Below are positions 18,818-27,803 of a stretch of 64,000 nucleotides of DNA, in pieces. The DNA comes from Caecitellus pseudoparvulus. Lineage: Eukaryota; Bigyra: Bicosoecida. A model generated the notes under the pieces. The model saw only the letters and a list, made by a program, of their open reading frames with translations. It was not told the DNA's origin and made no database searches. Positions within the stretch are counted from its first letter, which is position 1, and each line of letters begins with the position of its first letter. A program made the translations under genes and the position numbers. The stretch is from assembly GCA_965644315.1 (NCBI GenBank), contig CBFFRQ010000039.1:124001-188000 (forward strand), written 5' to 3'.

Positions 18818-21138
18818 ATGCCTGACCGCCCCACAGACGCCTCTAGCGGCAGCGCCCCCGTGGACAGCAGATCAGGAGACGCACACATCGAGATGGAGAA
18901 TCCAATGGGTCATAGGGGTGCCGAGGCGTCCCCCTTGCCCCCCATCGCTTCCCCAGGTGGCAAAGCCGGCAGCAAGGAAGGCAAGGCGGCAACCGCTGAC
19001 GAAAGCGCAGCCCGCAGCAAGGAAATGACGGCTGTCATGAACCACTTTGGCACGACGACGACTTGCCATGGCATTGGTCATGCATTTGCAGATGAGAGCG
19101 TGCCGGGTGCGTGGTCGAGCCGCCATGCAGGCTGGCAGGCGTGTTGAGTGCCTGCACACGAGCAAGATCGTGCCATGGAGCGGCGAAACCAGCTGCGCTG
19201 CAAGCCTCGCTGACGTCGCCGCACTCGCACCCCCGCCCCTTGCAGTTGTGGGTAAGAACCCACTCAGCCGTCGGGTGTGCTGGGCCCTTGTGTGGTGCGG
19301 TGCTTTGATCTACCTGCTGGTGTTCATTTTCGGCACAGCAATGCCTGCATTGAACGGCACAGCGACGTTGACAACCTATGACTCCAAGTTCGAGTCCGCC
19401 GTCACGCCACCCAGCATGACCTTCTGCAACACCAACCCCTTCCCAGCATCCAAGTTCACGTTCGAGCGCCTGGCTGACGTGTCGTATGAGCAACGCACAG
19501 CGTACAACTTGCGGCAGAACCTCACAAACCCCTTCGACGAAGACGAGCCTCTGTGTGAGCTGGGGGATGCCTTGGGGCCCGAGCTGCAAGGGGAGGACTG
19601 CACTCGCGCCGGCTTCTGGGTGGACTACATGGACGCCTCGGCTGGCTGGTGCAGCACCTTCCACTTCAACGCGAACGTGACGGTGCGCCGCCCGGGCGTT
19701 TTCGCCTTCGTCACCATGTTCGAGGACCCCGTTGAAGTGCAGCCGGACGTGGCAGAGGCGGGGGTGACTGTGTCCGTGCACGCGCGGGGTGCAGTGCAGT
19801 CGCTGGACTCCTCTGTGCACATCTCCCCTGGCACACAGCACCAGCTGCGCGTGCAACACACCACCATCGTGGACTACAAGCCCTTCGCCAGCCCCAAGTG
19901 CGCCAAGGACGCAGGGGACTTCCCTTCCTATGCCCCCAACAGAGTGGGTGGTGGCGCACCCTCTCCGACTCAGCCGTACTCCGTTGAGAATTGCCAGACA
20001 CTGTGCGTGCTGGAGAAGGTCCATGCACAGTGCGGCTGCCTGGCGTCGTGGCTTGACGCAAACCCGCTGCAACCCACCTTGGGCAACTTGACCTCCTGCG
20101 AGGCGGAAACGTCAAGCCAAGACTGCGAGGCTGACGCAGAGGCCAGTGCGCAAGTGCAGTGCCTGGCGTCTTGCCCGGCACCCTGTGAGCGGGACGAGTA
20201 CGCCATTAGCACATCCACGGCCGAGACGTTTCACGAGTACGGCGAGGAGATGGTGAGCCTGGCCTTCCTGTCCTGCGCGCTGGACTTTGAGCGCGCACTG
20301 GACCCCTTCATCCGGTACGGCGTGGATGACGACATCGACGGCGTGGATGACCGCCAGTACCGTGTGCTGGATGATTTCCCCTCCCTGAACACCAGCGACC
20401 CGAACCAGCCCACGCCTTCCCCACCTGACTGCGGCGCCAGTGCCGGCAGCCCGGAGGAACTGGTGGGGGATGACGACGACGCGCTGGATCCTGACTGTGC
20501 CTCCATCAGCATGGACACGTTGGCACAGTACCTGGTGTGGATGCAGCGGCGCCGGGCTACGCTGGACCTGGATGATGTGCACCTCGACACGCTGGCCCAG
20601 GAGTACCAGTTGCAGTGGCTGCTAAACCTGTGGGACGAGCTGCGCTTTGACCTGGACATCTTGACGTTCAAAGGTACCTTGCGAGAGAACACACCCTCCA
20701 CCTTGGGTGGCCTGTACAGCGCCGCGTGCGGCTCCCGCACCACCAGTGGCGCCGACCTGCAGCGGCCCTACAAGCGTTTCATCTCCCGTGCCGTAGACCG
20801 CGCAGCAGGCGTTCGCATGGAGGTTTCCGTGGGATTCGAGACACTTGTGCACACTGTCATCGAAAAGAAGGCTGCCTACACCATCAACAACTTCCTCTCT
20901 GACATCGGTGGTGAGTGGGCCTGCTCGAACCGTCGACGCATCCGCAGCCGCTGCGAAAACTTGCCGCCCTCCTCCCCTTCCCCCATTCACAGGTCAGGCA
21001 GGCCTCTTCTGCGGCATCAGCGTCTTGACGTTCCTGGAATTTGCTGAGTTGATTGTGTTGCTCAGCACTGCCATTTGGTTTGGAGCCATGTGTGGTCGGA
21101 AGAGCTCGAAGCGGGTCAAGGACAGCTCACCCGCCTGA
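18818..21138 (+). CDS. Degenerin/ENaC/ASIC-type (ASC) sodium channel
   Basis: Three exons, 18818-19106, 19246-20910 and 20993-21138, give 699 residues; introns are 139 bp (GTGCGT) and 82 bp (GTGAGT), both in phase. The cytoplasmic N-terminus carries the family's gating His-Gly motif (TTTCHGIGHAF, His84-Gly85). TM1 is about 107-128. The ectodomain has family cysteine patterns (CQTLCVLEKVHAQCGCLASW and CLASCPAPCERDEY). TM2 begins in exon 3 with GLFCGISVLTFLE, which contains the G-x-S selectivity filter (659-661). Family members form trimeric amiloride-sensitive Na+ channels gated by protons, peptides or force. Odd: an acidic Asp-rich ectodomain insertion of roughly 150 residues (near nt 20300-20640) before the last extracellular strand. 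ASC channels are mostly metazoan, so this is a notable protist homologue. The N-terminus is Ser/Gly/Lys-rich. Confidence 0.9.
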
Positions 21139-21679
21139 CCCTGACGCACGCCCTATCAACACTGCATAAAGCCCGGGCGATTCCCGCGAAATGCAAAGAG
21201 ATCAACCACTTGCACCACGCGTTCTGCACTTCTATTCGTGAGGATTGCGGCCTGCATGTGCGGGGCGTCTTCTGCAGCTCGAACGAACGACGGTAGCTGC
21301 TCGAAGGGAACCTACCTGGCATGCAGGCTCCGGCTTGCAGAACTCGCAGCACCGCAAGGGTTGACGGATACCAGCAGCGCATTCCCAGCTCTGGGTTCAT
21401 GTACAGGTCAGTCCATGTAGCGGGAGGGCGGCGTGTGTGACGTACGCTCGCCCGAGCAGCCAGCATGGCCGGCATACCGCCGGAGGCCCACCCCTCCTTC
21501 GCTGCCCGCAAACCACCTCACTGCATGCCCACTTCCCGCTCGCCCACTGTTCGTTGCATGGTCTGCAACAAGCAACGCCCCAGCCCTCACGCCCATCAGT
21601 CTCTGACCACGTGCTCGCAGCGTGTCGGCGCGCTCCAAGCGTGCGTGCAGAGCACACACCAACCACGCAGTCAGCCAGA
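21139..21679. other. Intergenic, no gene supported
   Basis: A 541-bp region after the channel gene. An open frame continues upstream from the gene at 21680 to 21437, but its composition (Pro/His/Arg) looks non-coding. The first 200 bp are probably the channel's 3' untranslated region. Confidence 0.4.
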
Positions 21680-22657
21680 ATGCCCTTTGGGTTCAGCCGC
21701 CGGCCGCCAGCCAGCGGCCGCACAACAAACCCAGACGCTCCTCTGGGCTCACAGCAGCCAGGTTACAGGGCAACTCCAGCGGCACAGGCCGCAGGCGGCG
21801 CATGCCGGTCGGCTCCGACTCAGAAGGAGCTGCAATTGAGCCCTGGGCGTAGGAGCAGGAAGCAGTTCAGAAGCCAGCCGGTCCAAATCCGACGCAGGGT
21901 CCCTGAGGTGCTAGTGCACAACTCATGCAGCACCCCCATCATGGTGCAGGGTGGAGCACAAGGACCAGCCGCGCCCCGAAGTGGCTCTCTCGCTCACTGT
22001 GTTGGCGGGGTCGTTCGGCTCCCGCCAGGTGGTGGCTTTGATGTGCACGGCACATCAAATTCGCCAGTCGCCGACAGCGACTTCGTGCTGCTGGGGCTGC
22101 AGGCAAGCCAAGGCCAGCCCCACCTCCCTGACGAGGACGCTTGGGCCTGCATCAGGGCAGGGCTGCGCCCAGGCAAAGCGGCGAACCGCCGGCGCCGAGC
22201 TGGCAGCTCGCCTCTGGCCAGGCACGCAATGGGCCCTGGCTCTTTCGCCGATGCGAGCAGCAGGCATGACCACCAACCTGCTGTGGCCGTCCACGCCGAC
22301 AAGGTGCCGCTGGCAGGGCTACCACGGAGCCCAAGTGAGCCACTGTCAGCCATTCACCTGAGTCGGGACTACTGCTTCGCTGCAGGCAGCTCCCTGGGCA
22401 GCGCGCACTCCAACCAGGTCGGTGGCGCAGCGCACCTTCCCTGCTGGGGAGATGCAGCACCAACCCAAGCCCTGCCCCGCGGCAAAGTATTCGAGGATGT
22501 CGACTTGCCTGCTGCAGTGGGCAGCCCTGTGCGCCTAACCGACGCAGTTCTGCAGCCCGTGCACCTCTCCACGCCTCAGGGCCACCAGGCATCGCCGCTT
22601 TTCCTGCCGGCTTCGCCCAGCGGCAGCTGGTCGCTTGCCTCCCTCGCCGACGACTGA
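21680..22657 (+). CDS. Hypothetical protein, probably disordered
   Basis: A 325-residue unrecognised protein starting MPFGFSRRPPASGRTT; the open frame extends 243 nt upstream to another ATG with less plausible composition. A basic central part (GRRSRKQFRSQPVQIRRR) is followed by a more ordered-looking segment (VLVHNSCSTPIMVQGG; HCVGGVVRLPPGGGFDV; DSDFVLLGLQ) that could fold as beta strands. The end is Ser/Pro-rich (ASPSGSWSLASLADD). No transmembrane segment or catalytic motif is seen. It follows the channel gene in the same direction. Coding status rests on length and the alternating hydrophobic segments. Confidence 0.45.
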   Translation: MPFGFSRRPPASGRTTNPDAPLGSQQPGYRATPAAQAAGGACRSAPTQKELQLSPGRRSRKQFRSQPVQIRRRVPEVLVHNSCSTPIMVQGGAQGPAAPRSGSLAHCVGGVVRLPPGGGFDVHGTSNSPVADSDFVLLGLQASQGQPHLPDEDAWACIRAGLRPGKAANRRRRAGSSPLARHAMGPGSFADASSRHDHQPAVAVHADKVPLAGLPRSPSEPLSAIHLSRDYCFAAGSSLGSAHSNQVGGAAHLPCWGDAAPTQALPRGKVFEDVDLPAAVGSPVRLTDAVLQPVHLSTPQGHQASPLFLPASPSGSWSLASLADD

Positions 22658-23569
22658 GATGCTAGCGAAAGGCGGCGGCAAACGCTCAATGACAAAGCTT
22701 GAGTCGTGGTGAACAATTCATGTGGGTCACCCAGTGCGCTGCTGCTGGAAGGCGGGTCAGGGAGGCCAGCGTGGTGCAATGTCAAGCCTCGACGTGTTGG
22801 CAGCTGGCCCTCCTGCTCAGAGCCCTGTCCACCCCTCCCAAGGCGGAGAACGTCTTGGCAAATAGAAAGATACGCATGTGAAGCGTCGGTGTGTCACAGT
22901 TTCAGGCATTGGTGGCGCAGCGTCGTCCCGGTGGCGGAGGCTGATGCTTGCATCTGGGCGAGCGGAAAGAATGCCGTGCAGCGTGCCCCACGCCTTTGGC
23001 AGGCCACTCTCTCGCACAGAGGGCGCAGCGGAAATCAAAGAATCGAGCATGAAAGTCACAGTTTGCCCCGGAAATGGGGCGTTCGACGCTTGTGGGGGAT
23101 GAACGGGGACCCGAAGGAATTCACCCAATTTCCGCCGCTGGCTCGGCGCCGACGCGTGGGAGGTCAGTCCCAAGTGGACGATAGGCCGTATTGGACCAAA
23201 GCAAGTTCAATCCTCATACCATGACTATCTATGCCGCTGATGTGCGCGCGAAGAAAAGTCTTGCCGTGACCTGAACGGGTCCAAACCCGCCCCAGCCGAC
23301 GAAAGCCAGAGTGAGCCACACCAAGCGGTCTCGCACTCGTTCAAGCGCGGGAGCTTGGAGGTGTGCTGGCACCTTCCATGGCAACAGTCGATTCCATTGA
23401 GAAGAATGCACACATTCTCGCGTGTTGAGCTGCTGGGGCAAGGGGTTGTGTTTTGTGCCTGCTCCAGGCAGAGTGCACCGCCGAAGCCACCGCTCGCAGG
23501 ACAGCACCAAGCCAACCACCGCCCACAAGCAGCCGACGAAGCAGCAGGCCACATGCAAGCCCGATGGGG
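22658..23569. other. Gene-poor stretch, convergent 3' ends
   Basis: About 910 bp between the stop of the plus-strand hypothetical and the stop of the minus-strand DDT gene. Base composition is more balanced than in the genes, and stop codons are more frequent. Short open frames on both strands (for example 22706-23224) have no coherent protein. I see no repeat, RNA gene or mobile element. Confidence 0.45.
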
Positions 23570-26066
23570 CTACTGCAGGGCAGCATCCAGGTCCGCAAAT
23601 GCCCTGGACACGCTGTAGTTCCGGGGGCCTGATGCGGCAGCCCGCCGTCGCTTGGACGTGCGTCGCGGCGAATCGCTCCGCCCCGAGTAGGCGAAAGCTG
23701 CCAGGGCAGAGACGTCCATGGAGCCAGTGGGCGCCGCATCCCTGCGTCGGCGACGTCGGCCTCCCACAGGCACGGCATCGGAGTCGGTGGAAGCATCGTC
23801 GGGGGTGGGCTGCCTGCGTGTGGCGCTTCGGTTGCGACCAGCTGCCCACCAGTCCCCCCCTCCCAGCATGCGCGATTGGCGGGCTAGGCTGCGTTGCCGG
23901 CGTTCCGCCGCTGCTTCGGCTGCGCGCAGTTGGTCTGCAGCGTCTTGCAAGGCGCTGGTGAGCTGCGTGCACTGGGCTGGTGTCAGGGCCGCTGCCCACT
24001 TGGGGACGGCTTCGCCCTCTCCCTCGCCGCCCTGCAGGCACTTAATCAGCTGCAGCAAGTCCTCCTTCCCCACTGCCAGCACCTCGCAGTGCACGTTTCC
24101 CGCGCCATGCAGCTGTGGCGGCACTGCGCCATGCAGCTCCATGCGCAGCCAGGCGGGCAGTGCGCCTCTGTGGTGCAGCAACACTGTGGCAACCAGGTCC
24201 CGCCGTTCCGCAGCCGTGAACGCGCCTGGGTGTTCTGGACCGTACTCCAGCCTCGTCGCGTCGGCCAGGCCCACTCGCACTGCCACCTGCATCAGCTCCC
24301 GCTGCAACAACGCCCGGCGTGCTCGGGACAGTTTCCGCTCCACTTCCCGTTCGGATGGCTGTGGCGGCGTGGCAGCGGCCGAGGAGGGTGCCGCCTGGGC
24401 GCGACTCGGCGGCAGTCTGGCACCGCCTTTGCCGGCTGAGCCAGGGCGTGTCATGAAGGCCAGCAGGGTGCCTTTGGCAGACAGGTCAGCGGTAGGCGCC
24501 CCTGCCCCTGCTGATGCTTCAGGTGCCGACTCAGCAGCAGCCTCGCTGTCTGGGCTGGAGGGTGTTCCCACACTGCTTGCACTGCTTGCGGTGGTTGTGG
24601 TCGGCTGGGGTGTGTGTGGCGCGAAGGCGGAGGCGAGGGTGGCGGCTTGTGCTGCTCGCAGTGGACTGGTCAGCACCTCTCCCGTCTCACTCCGCCAACG
24701 CCCCACGCGCACACACCCCGCGTGGTCTGCCAACACCATGTACGCCCAGCCCTGTCCATCCACGACGGCTGCGTGGTCTGCGCGGCGCAAGGCGGAGAAG
24801 GAGCCTTGTCCGAGGGCCAGCCCCGACATCACCTGGACATCACCGCCGTCCGCCCCCTGCAGCCCAAAGGGCCCCTCAGCCCCACCGCCCGGCAACGCAG
24901 CGGCCACGGCAGCCTGCACGGAAGTCTCTGCGTCTTGCAGAGCTGCGACCGCCGACGCGACCTTGCGCTTGCCTGCGACCGCCTGCAGTCCGCCAGCTGC
25001 CGCGACCACTGCGTCGTACTTGTCACGAGCCTCCTGACAGGCCTGCATGGCGGCTAGAACAGCTTTCACCTTGCCGTGCATGAGCAATTGCGCCTCTAGC
25101 AGGGCTCGGAGGATGGCCAGGCGCATGGGCGTGGGGGTGGTGTGCCAGGTCCACGCCCCCTCCTCCAGCGGCACGCCCACAGTCTCCTGCAGCCCCTCGA
25201 ACAGGTAGTCGTGGGCGTCGTCCGTTAAAATGCGCACCAGTGGTGCATGCCACGTGGTATCCCTGCAACGGCAGCGGAGCGGGGGTGTGTGTGCGCGAGT
25301 GGGGTGCGAGGCAGCGCCGAATGCAGCAGGAATGCTTGCGGTGCGATGTGGCGATGTGGCGATGTGGCAATGCGGTACGCACGTCCACGTGCGGCGGCCC
25401 ACGACGGCCTGCACCAGGCGCTGCACCATCAGACGCCACATGACGTTGTGTTTGCTGGGGTGCACGAGGGCTTCCTCCAAACTCTGCGGAGTGCGGGGCG
25501 CGTGGTGTCCGGAGCGGTACGTCGCGGCCAGCCTGCGACCGGGTACGCACTGCGAGGGACATGTGCGGCAGGCGCAGGGTGTGCCCCATGGCCTGGATCA
25601 GTCGCACACACGCCCAGTAGTCCACGTTGGACAGCACGGTGCGTCGAATGGTGGCCTGGGTGCTGGCAGGCAGCGCCACGTCGCCTGACACTTCGGGCGA
25701 GCTGCTCTGCTTTGCATCGCCGGCAGGCGCCTCGGGCTGGGGTTCACCCCCTTCCTGCGCCACAGAAAGATCCGATGAGTCGGAAATTGAATCCGCTGCC
25801 ACGTGTGGTGCTGGATCCTGCGAGCTGCCTTCGCCCGACGATTCAACAGTGGGAGCCGCGCGTCTCAAATTCCGCGCTGCGGCCACCTCAGCCCGTTGCA
25901 ACTCGTACGCCACAGCCCGCGCAGCAGCAGCCTCCCGAGCCTCCTCCTCTGCCTTCCACCGCTCCTCCTCACTATCTGTCGTCTCGCTGTCAAAGACAGA
26001 CGATGCGCCCGAGGCGCTGCTGGTGTCGGAGGCGTCTTCGGCGCTGAAGGAGCTGCTGGACGCCAT
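23570..26066 (-). CDS. DDT/WHIM-domain chromatin-remodelling-type protein
   Basis: Three exons, 26066-25551, 25483-25383 and 25262-23570, give 769 residues; introns of 67 and 120 bp both start GTGCGT and keep phase. The N-terminus is acidic and Ser-rich (MASSSSFSAEDASD), followed by an Ala/Glu/Arg helix. From about residue 150, VDYWACVRLIQAMG, PHMSLASLEEALVHPSKHN and MWRLMVQRLVQ resemble a DDT domain, which binds ISWI-type ATPases. Downstream, WHTTPTPMRLAILRALLEAQ and GQGWAYMVLADHAGCVRV resemble WHIM motifs that read linker DNA, in the order seen in RSF1 or CECR2-like factors. The C-terminus is basic with nuclear-localisation-like runs (GGRRRRRRDAA, RRTSKRRRAAA). No PHD or bromodomain is visible. 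It likely acts in the nucleus; the family call is by motif order. Confidence 0.7.
25343..25374. repeat. 8-bp tandem repeat within an intron
   Basis: Four consecutive copies of GCGATGTG (the last degenerate, GCAATGCG) lie inside the second intron of the DDT gene. It is a short microsatellite-like array and is unlikely to affect coding. Confidence 0.8.
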
Positions 26067-26436
26067 GTCGCTGACTGCTGTCACCGCTGTGAACGTGGAA
26101 GCAGGGGTGCATCTTCCGCAGCACAAGGAAGTACAACGTAGCGATCGGCAGGTTTTTGGCGGCGTGAGTGTCGCGCCGTGTGTGTCGCGCCGTGTGTGTC
26201 GCGAGCGGTGCTCGGGGAAGTGCACCGCTGTGCACTGGCCAAGTGCAGCGCCCGGCTTCCACCAGAAGCACTGTCTGCGCGCTAAAATCCCAAGCACGGC
26301 GACCAACCACTTACGTTGTGGAATGGGAGTATCACGAGCAGTGGCAAACCCCTGGCGCCGACCCAGGCTTGCGTTTGAATCAGCTCTGCCAGCCGCCCAG
26401 CCACTGCGGTAGTCCTTGTAGCCAGCACTGTGCGCC
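26067..26436. promoter_or_regulatory. Divergent promoter region, DDT gene / hypothetical gene
   Basis: These 370 bp separate two start codons facing away from each other. A TTCCGCA copy is at 26114-26120, about 50 bp from the DDT start. A short 14-bp repeat (GTGTGTCGCGCCGT, almost three copies) lies at 26167-26203. No TATA box is apparent. Confidence 0.4.
26167..26203. repeat. 14-bp tandem repeat in the divergent promoter
   Basis: Nearly three copies of GTGTGTCGCGCCGT, rich in CpG, between the DDT gene and the hypothetical gene. It may be a simple replication-slippage product. Confidence 0.7.
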
Positions 26437-27657
26437 ATGCCGCTGTTGTGGGACGGCGCCCAGCGAGCACCAGTGGGTCTGCATGAAGCTCAGTACTTTG
26501 TTGCACCGGGGTGGTGCGGTACGCCCGCGGTGGGGCAGCAGTTGGTTGTGGCGTCGTGGGTGGTGGGGGGCAGCTTGCCAGCCGGGCCAGTGCACTTGTT
26601 CTGTGGCATGCCACAAGGCGCCGAGATGGTTGGTGCGGGGCTCAGTGAAGGCGCTTGCCAATTGTTCCAGTTGCTAGAGGGGGGCATGTTTCCCACCACA
26701 GTCTCTGCTGAAGCGGCTGGGGCCGCTCACAAGCCTGGACACCACATGGTAACGCCAGCGAAACGCGCCCGAGAGGACTGCGAGGTGGTGCCCCTGCCCT
26801 GGACAGAGGAAGGCGGGTCGATGCAGGCCCTATACGATTCTCTTGGACTTGACTCAGGCGCTGTGCAGTGTTTGCATGCCATGAGCGAAGGCGTGTCGTC
26901 AGCTCTCGCGCCTGGTGTCGCGTTGGCACCCATTGCGCTGCGACTGCAGGTGCCGTCACGCCCCACACCAGCCGCAGCAGCCACCGCTGCAGAGGGCGAG
27001 ACACCTTCCAGTGCCGGCTTGGCAGGTAGTCTTGCAGTGCCATCAGATGGGGCCGATGCACCTGCTGCGCCCCCACTTCGGCTGACTGTGCTGCTGCAGT
27101 GCCCGTTGCTGCGTTGGTGTCCGGAGTCAAGCCCTGGCAGCGCCAGCACCGCCCAGGCCGCTGCCGAGAGCGGCTTGTTCGTTCCCAGCGCCCCCTTTCC
27201 ATCGCCAGAGACAGTGGACAGCGACACTCTCGTGTGGAAGGCTTCCGTTTACAGTGTGGGGACGGTGCGGTGTGCAGGCTGGCCGGGCGGAGGCAAGGCG
27301 CCCTCTGATGCGTTACAGGAGATGCGGAGGCGTTTCGCGAGCGGCTCCATGCGGCGCATCGTGCAGCCGTACCTGCAGTGGGATGCCGAGGGGCGCTGTG
27401 CAGTGGCACGGGCGTTGGAGGCGCTTGTCGCTGGCTTGGCAGGGGGAGGTGAGGGGGGGGTCGCACAGGTGCCACGCCTGGAGGCCACAGGTGAGGGTGC
27501 CTCTGGCTCCATGGCCACGTCTGGCACTGTGTACATGGCGGAGGAGGGGGATGTGAGGCACAAGCGTGTGGCGTTGGGGCCGTGCCACAACTTGGTGCTG
27601 CAGCTGGAGGGGGGTGGCGAGGACCCCTTTACCCCCCCCTCACACCCCTCAGCCTGA
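26437..27657 (+). CDS. Hypothetical protein
   Basis: An unrecognised single-exon protein of 406 residues starting MPLLWDGAQRAPVGLHEAQY. Hydrophobic beta-like segments (QQLVVASWVVGGSL; PLRLTVLLQCPLLRW; TLVWKASVYSVGTVRC) alternate with Ala/Pro linkers. A short basic patch (TPAKRARED) could be a nuclear signal, and a charged helix (SDALQEMRRRFASGSMRRIV) lies in the second half. There is no clear transmembrane span or catalytic motif. It is divergent from the chromatin-type gene and is followed after 146 bp by the cNMP-binding gene. Codon bias resembles the neighbours, which supports coding. Confidence 0.6.
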   Translation: MPLLWDGAQRAPVGLHEAQYFVAPGWCGTPAVGQQLVVASWVVGGSLPAGPVHLFCGMPQGAEMVGAGLSEGACQLFQLLEGGMFPTTVSAEAAGAAHKPGHHMVTPAKRAREDCEVVPLPWTEEGGSMQALYDSLGLDSGAVQCLHAMSEGVSSALAPGVALAPIALRLQVPSRPTPAAAATAAEGETPSSAGLAGSLAVPSDGADAPAAPPLRLTVLLQCPLLRWCPESSPGSASTAQAAAESGLFVPSAPFPSPETVDSDTLVWKASVYSVGTVRCAGWPGGGKAPSDALQEMRRRFASGSMRRIVQPYLQWDAEGRCAVARALEALVAGLAGGGEGGVAQVPRLEATGEGASGSMATSGTVYMAEEGDVRHKRVALGPCHNLVLQLEGGGEDPFTPPSHPSA

Positions 27658-27803
27658 GCCGAGCACATGAAGGACGCGAAACACACACGAAGCAATGTAC
27701 ATTGATATTGGACGTGATCGGGTCTGCTGCCTAGGTCCATGTGGCAGGTGCCTGGCGCGACCCAGCCAGGCCGCGAAAACCGCAGCACGTCGCTGCGACC
27801 ACC

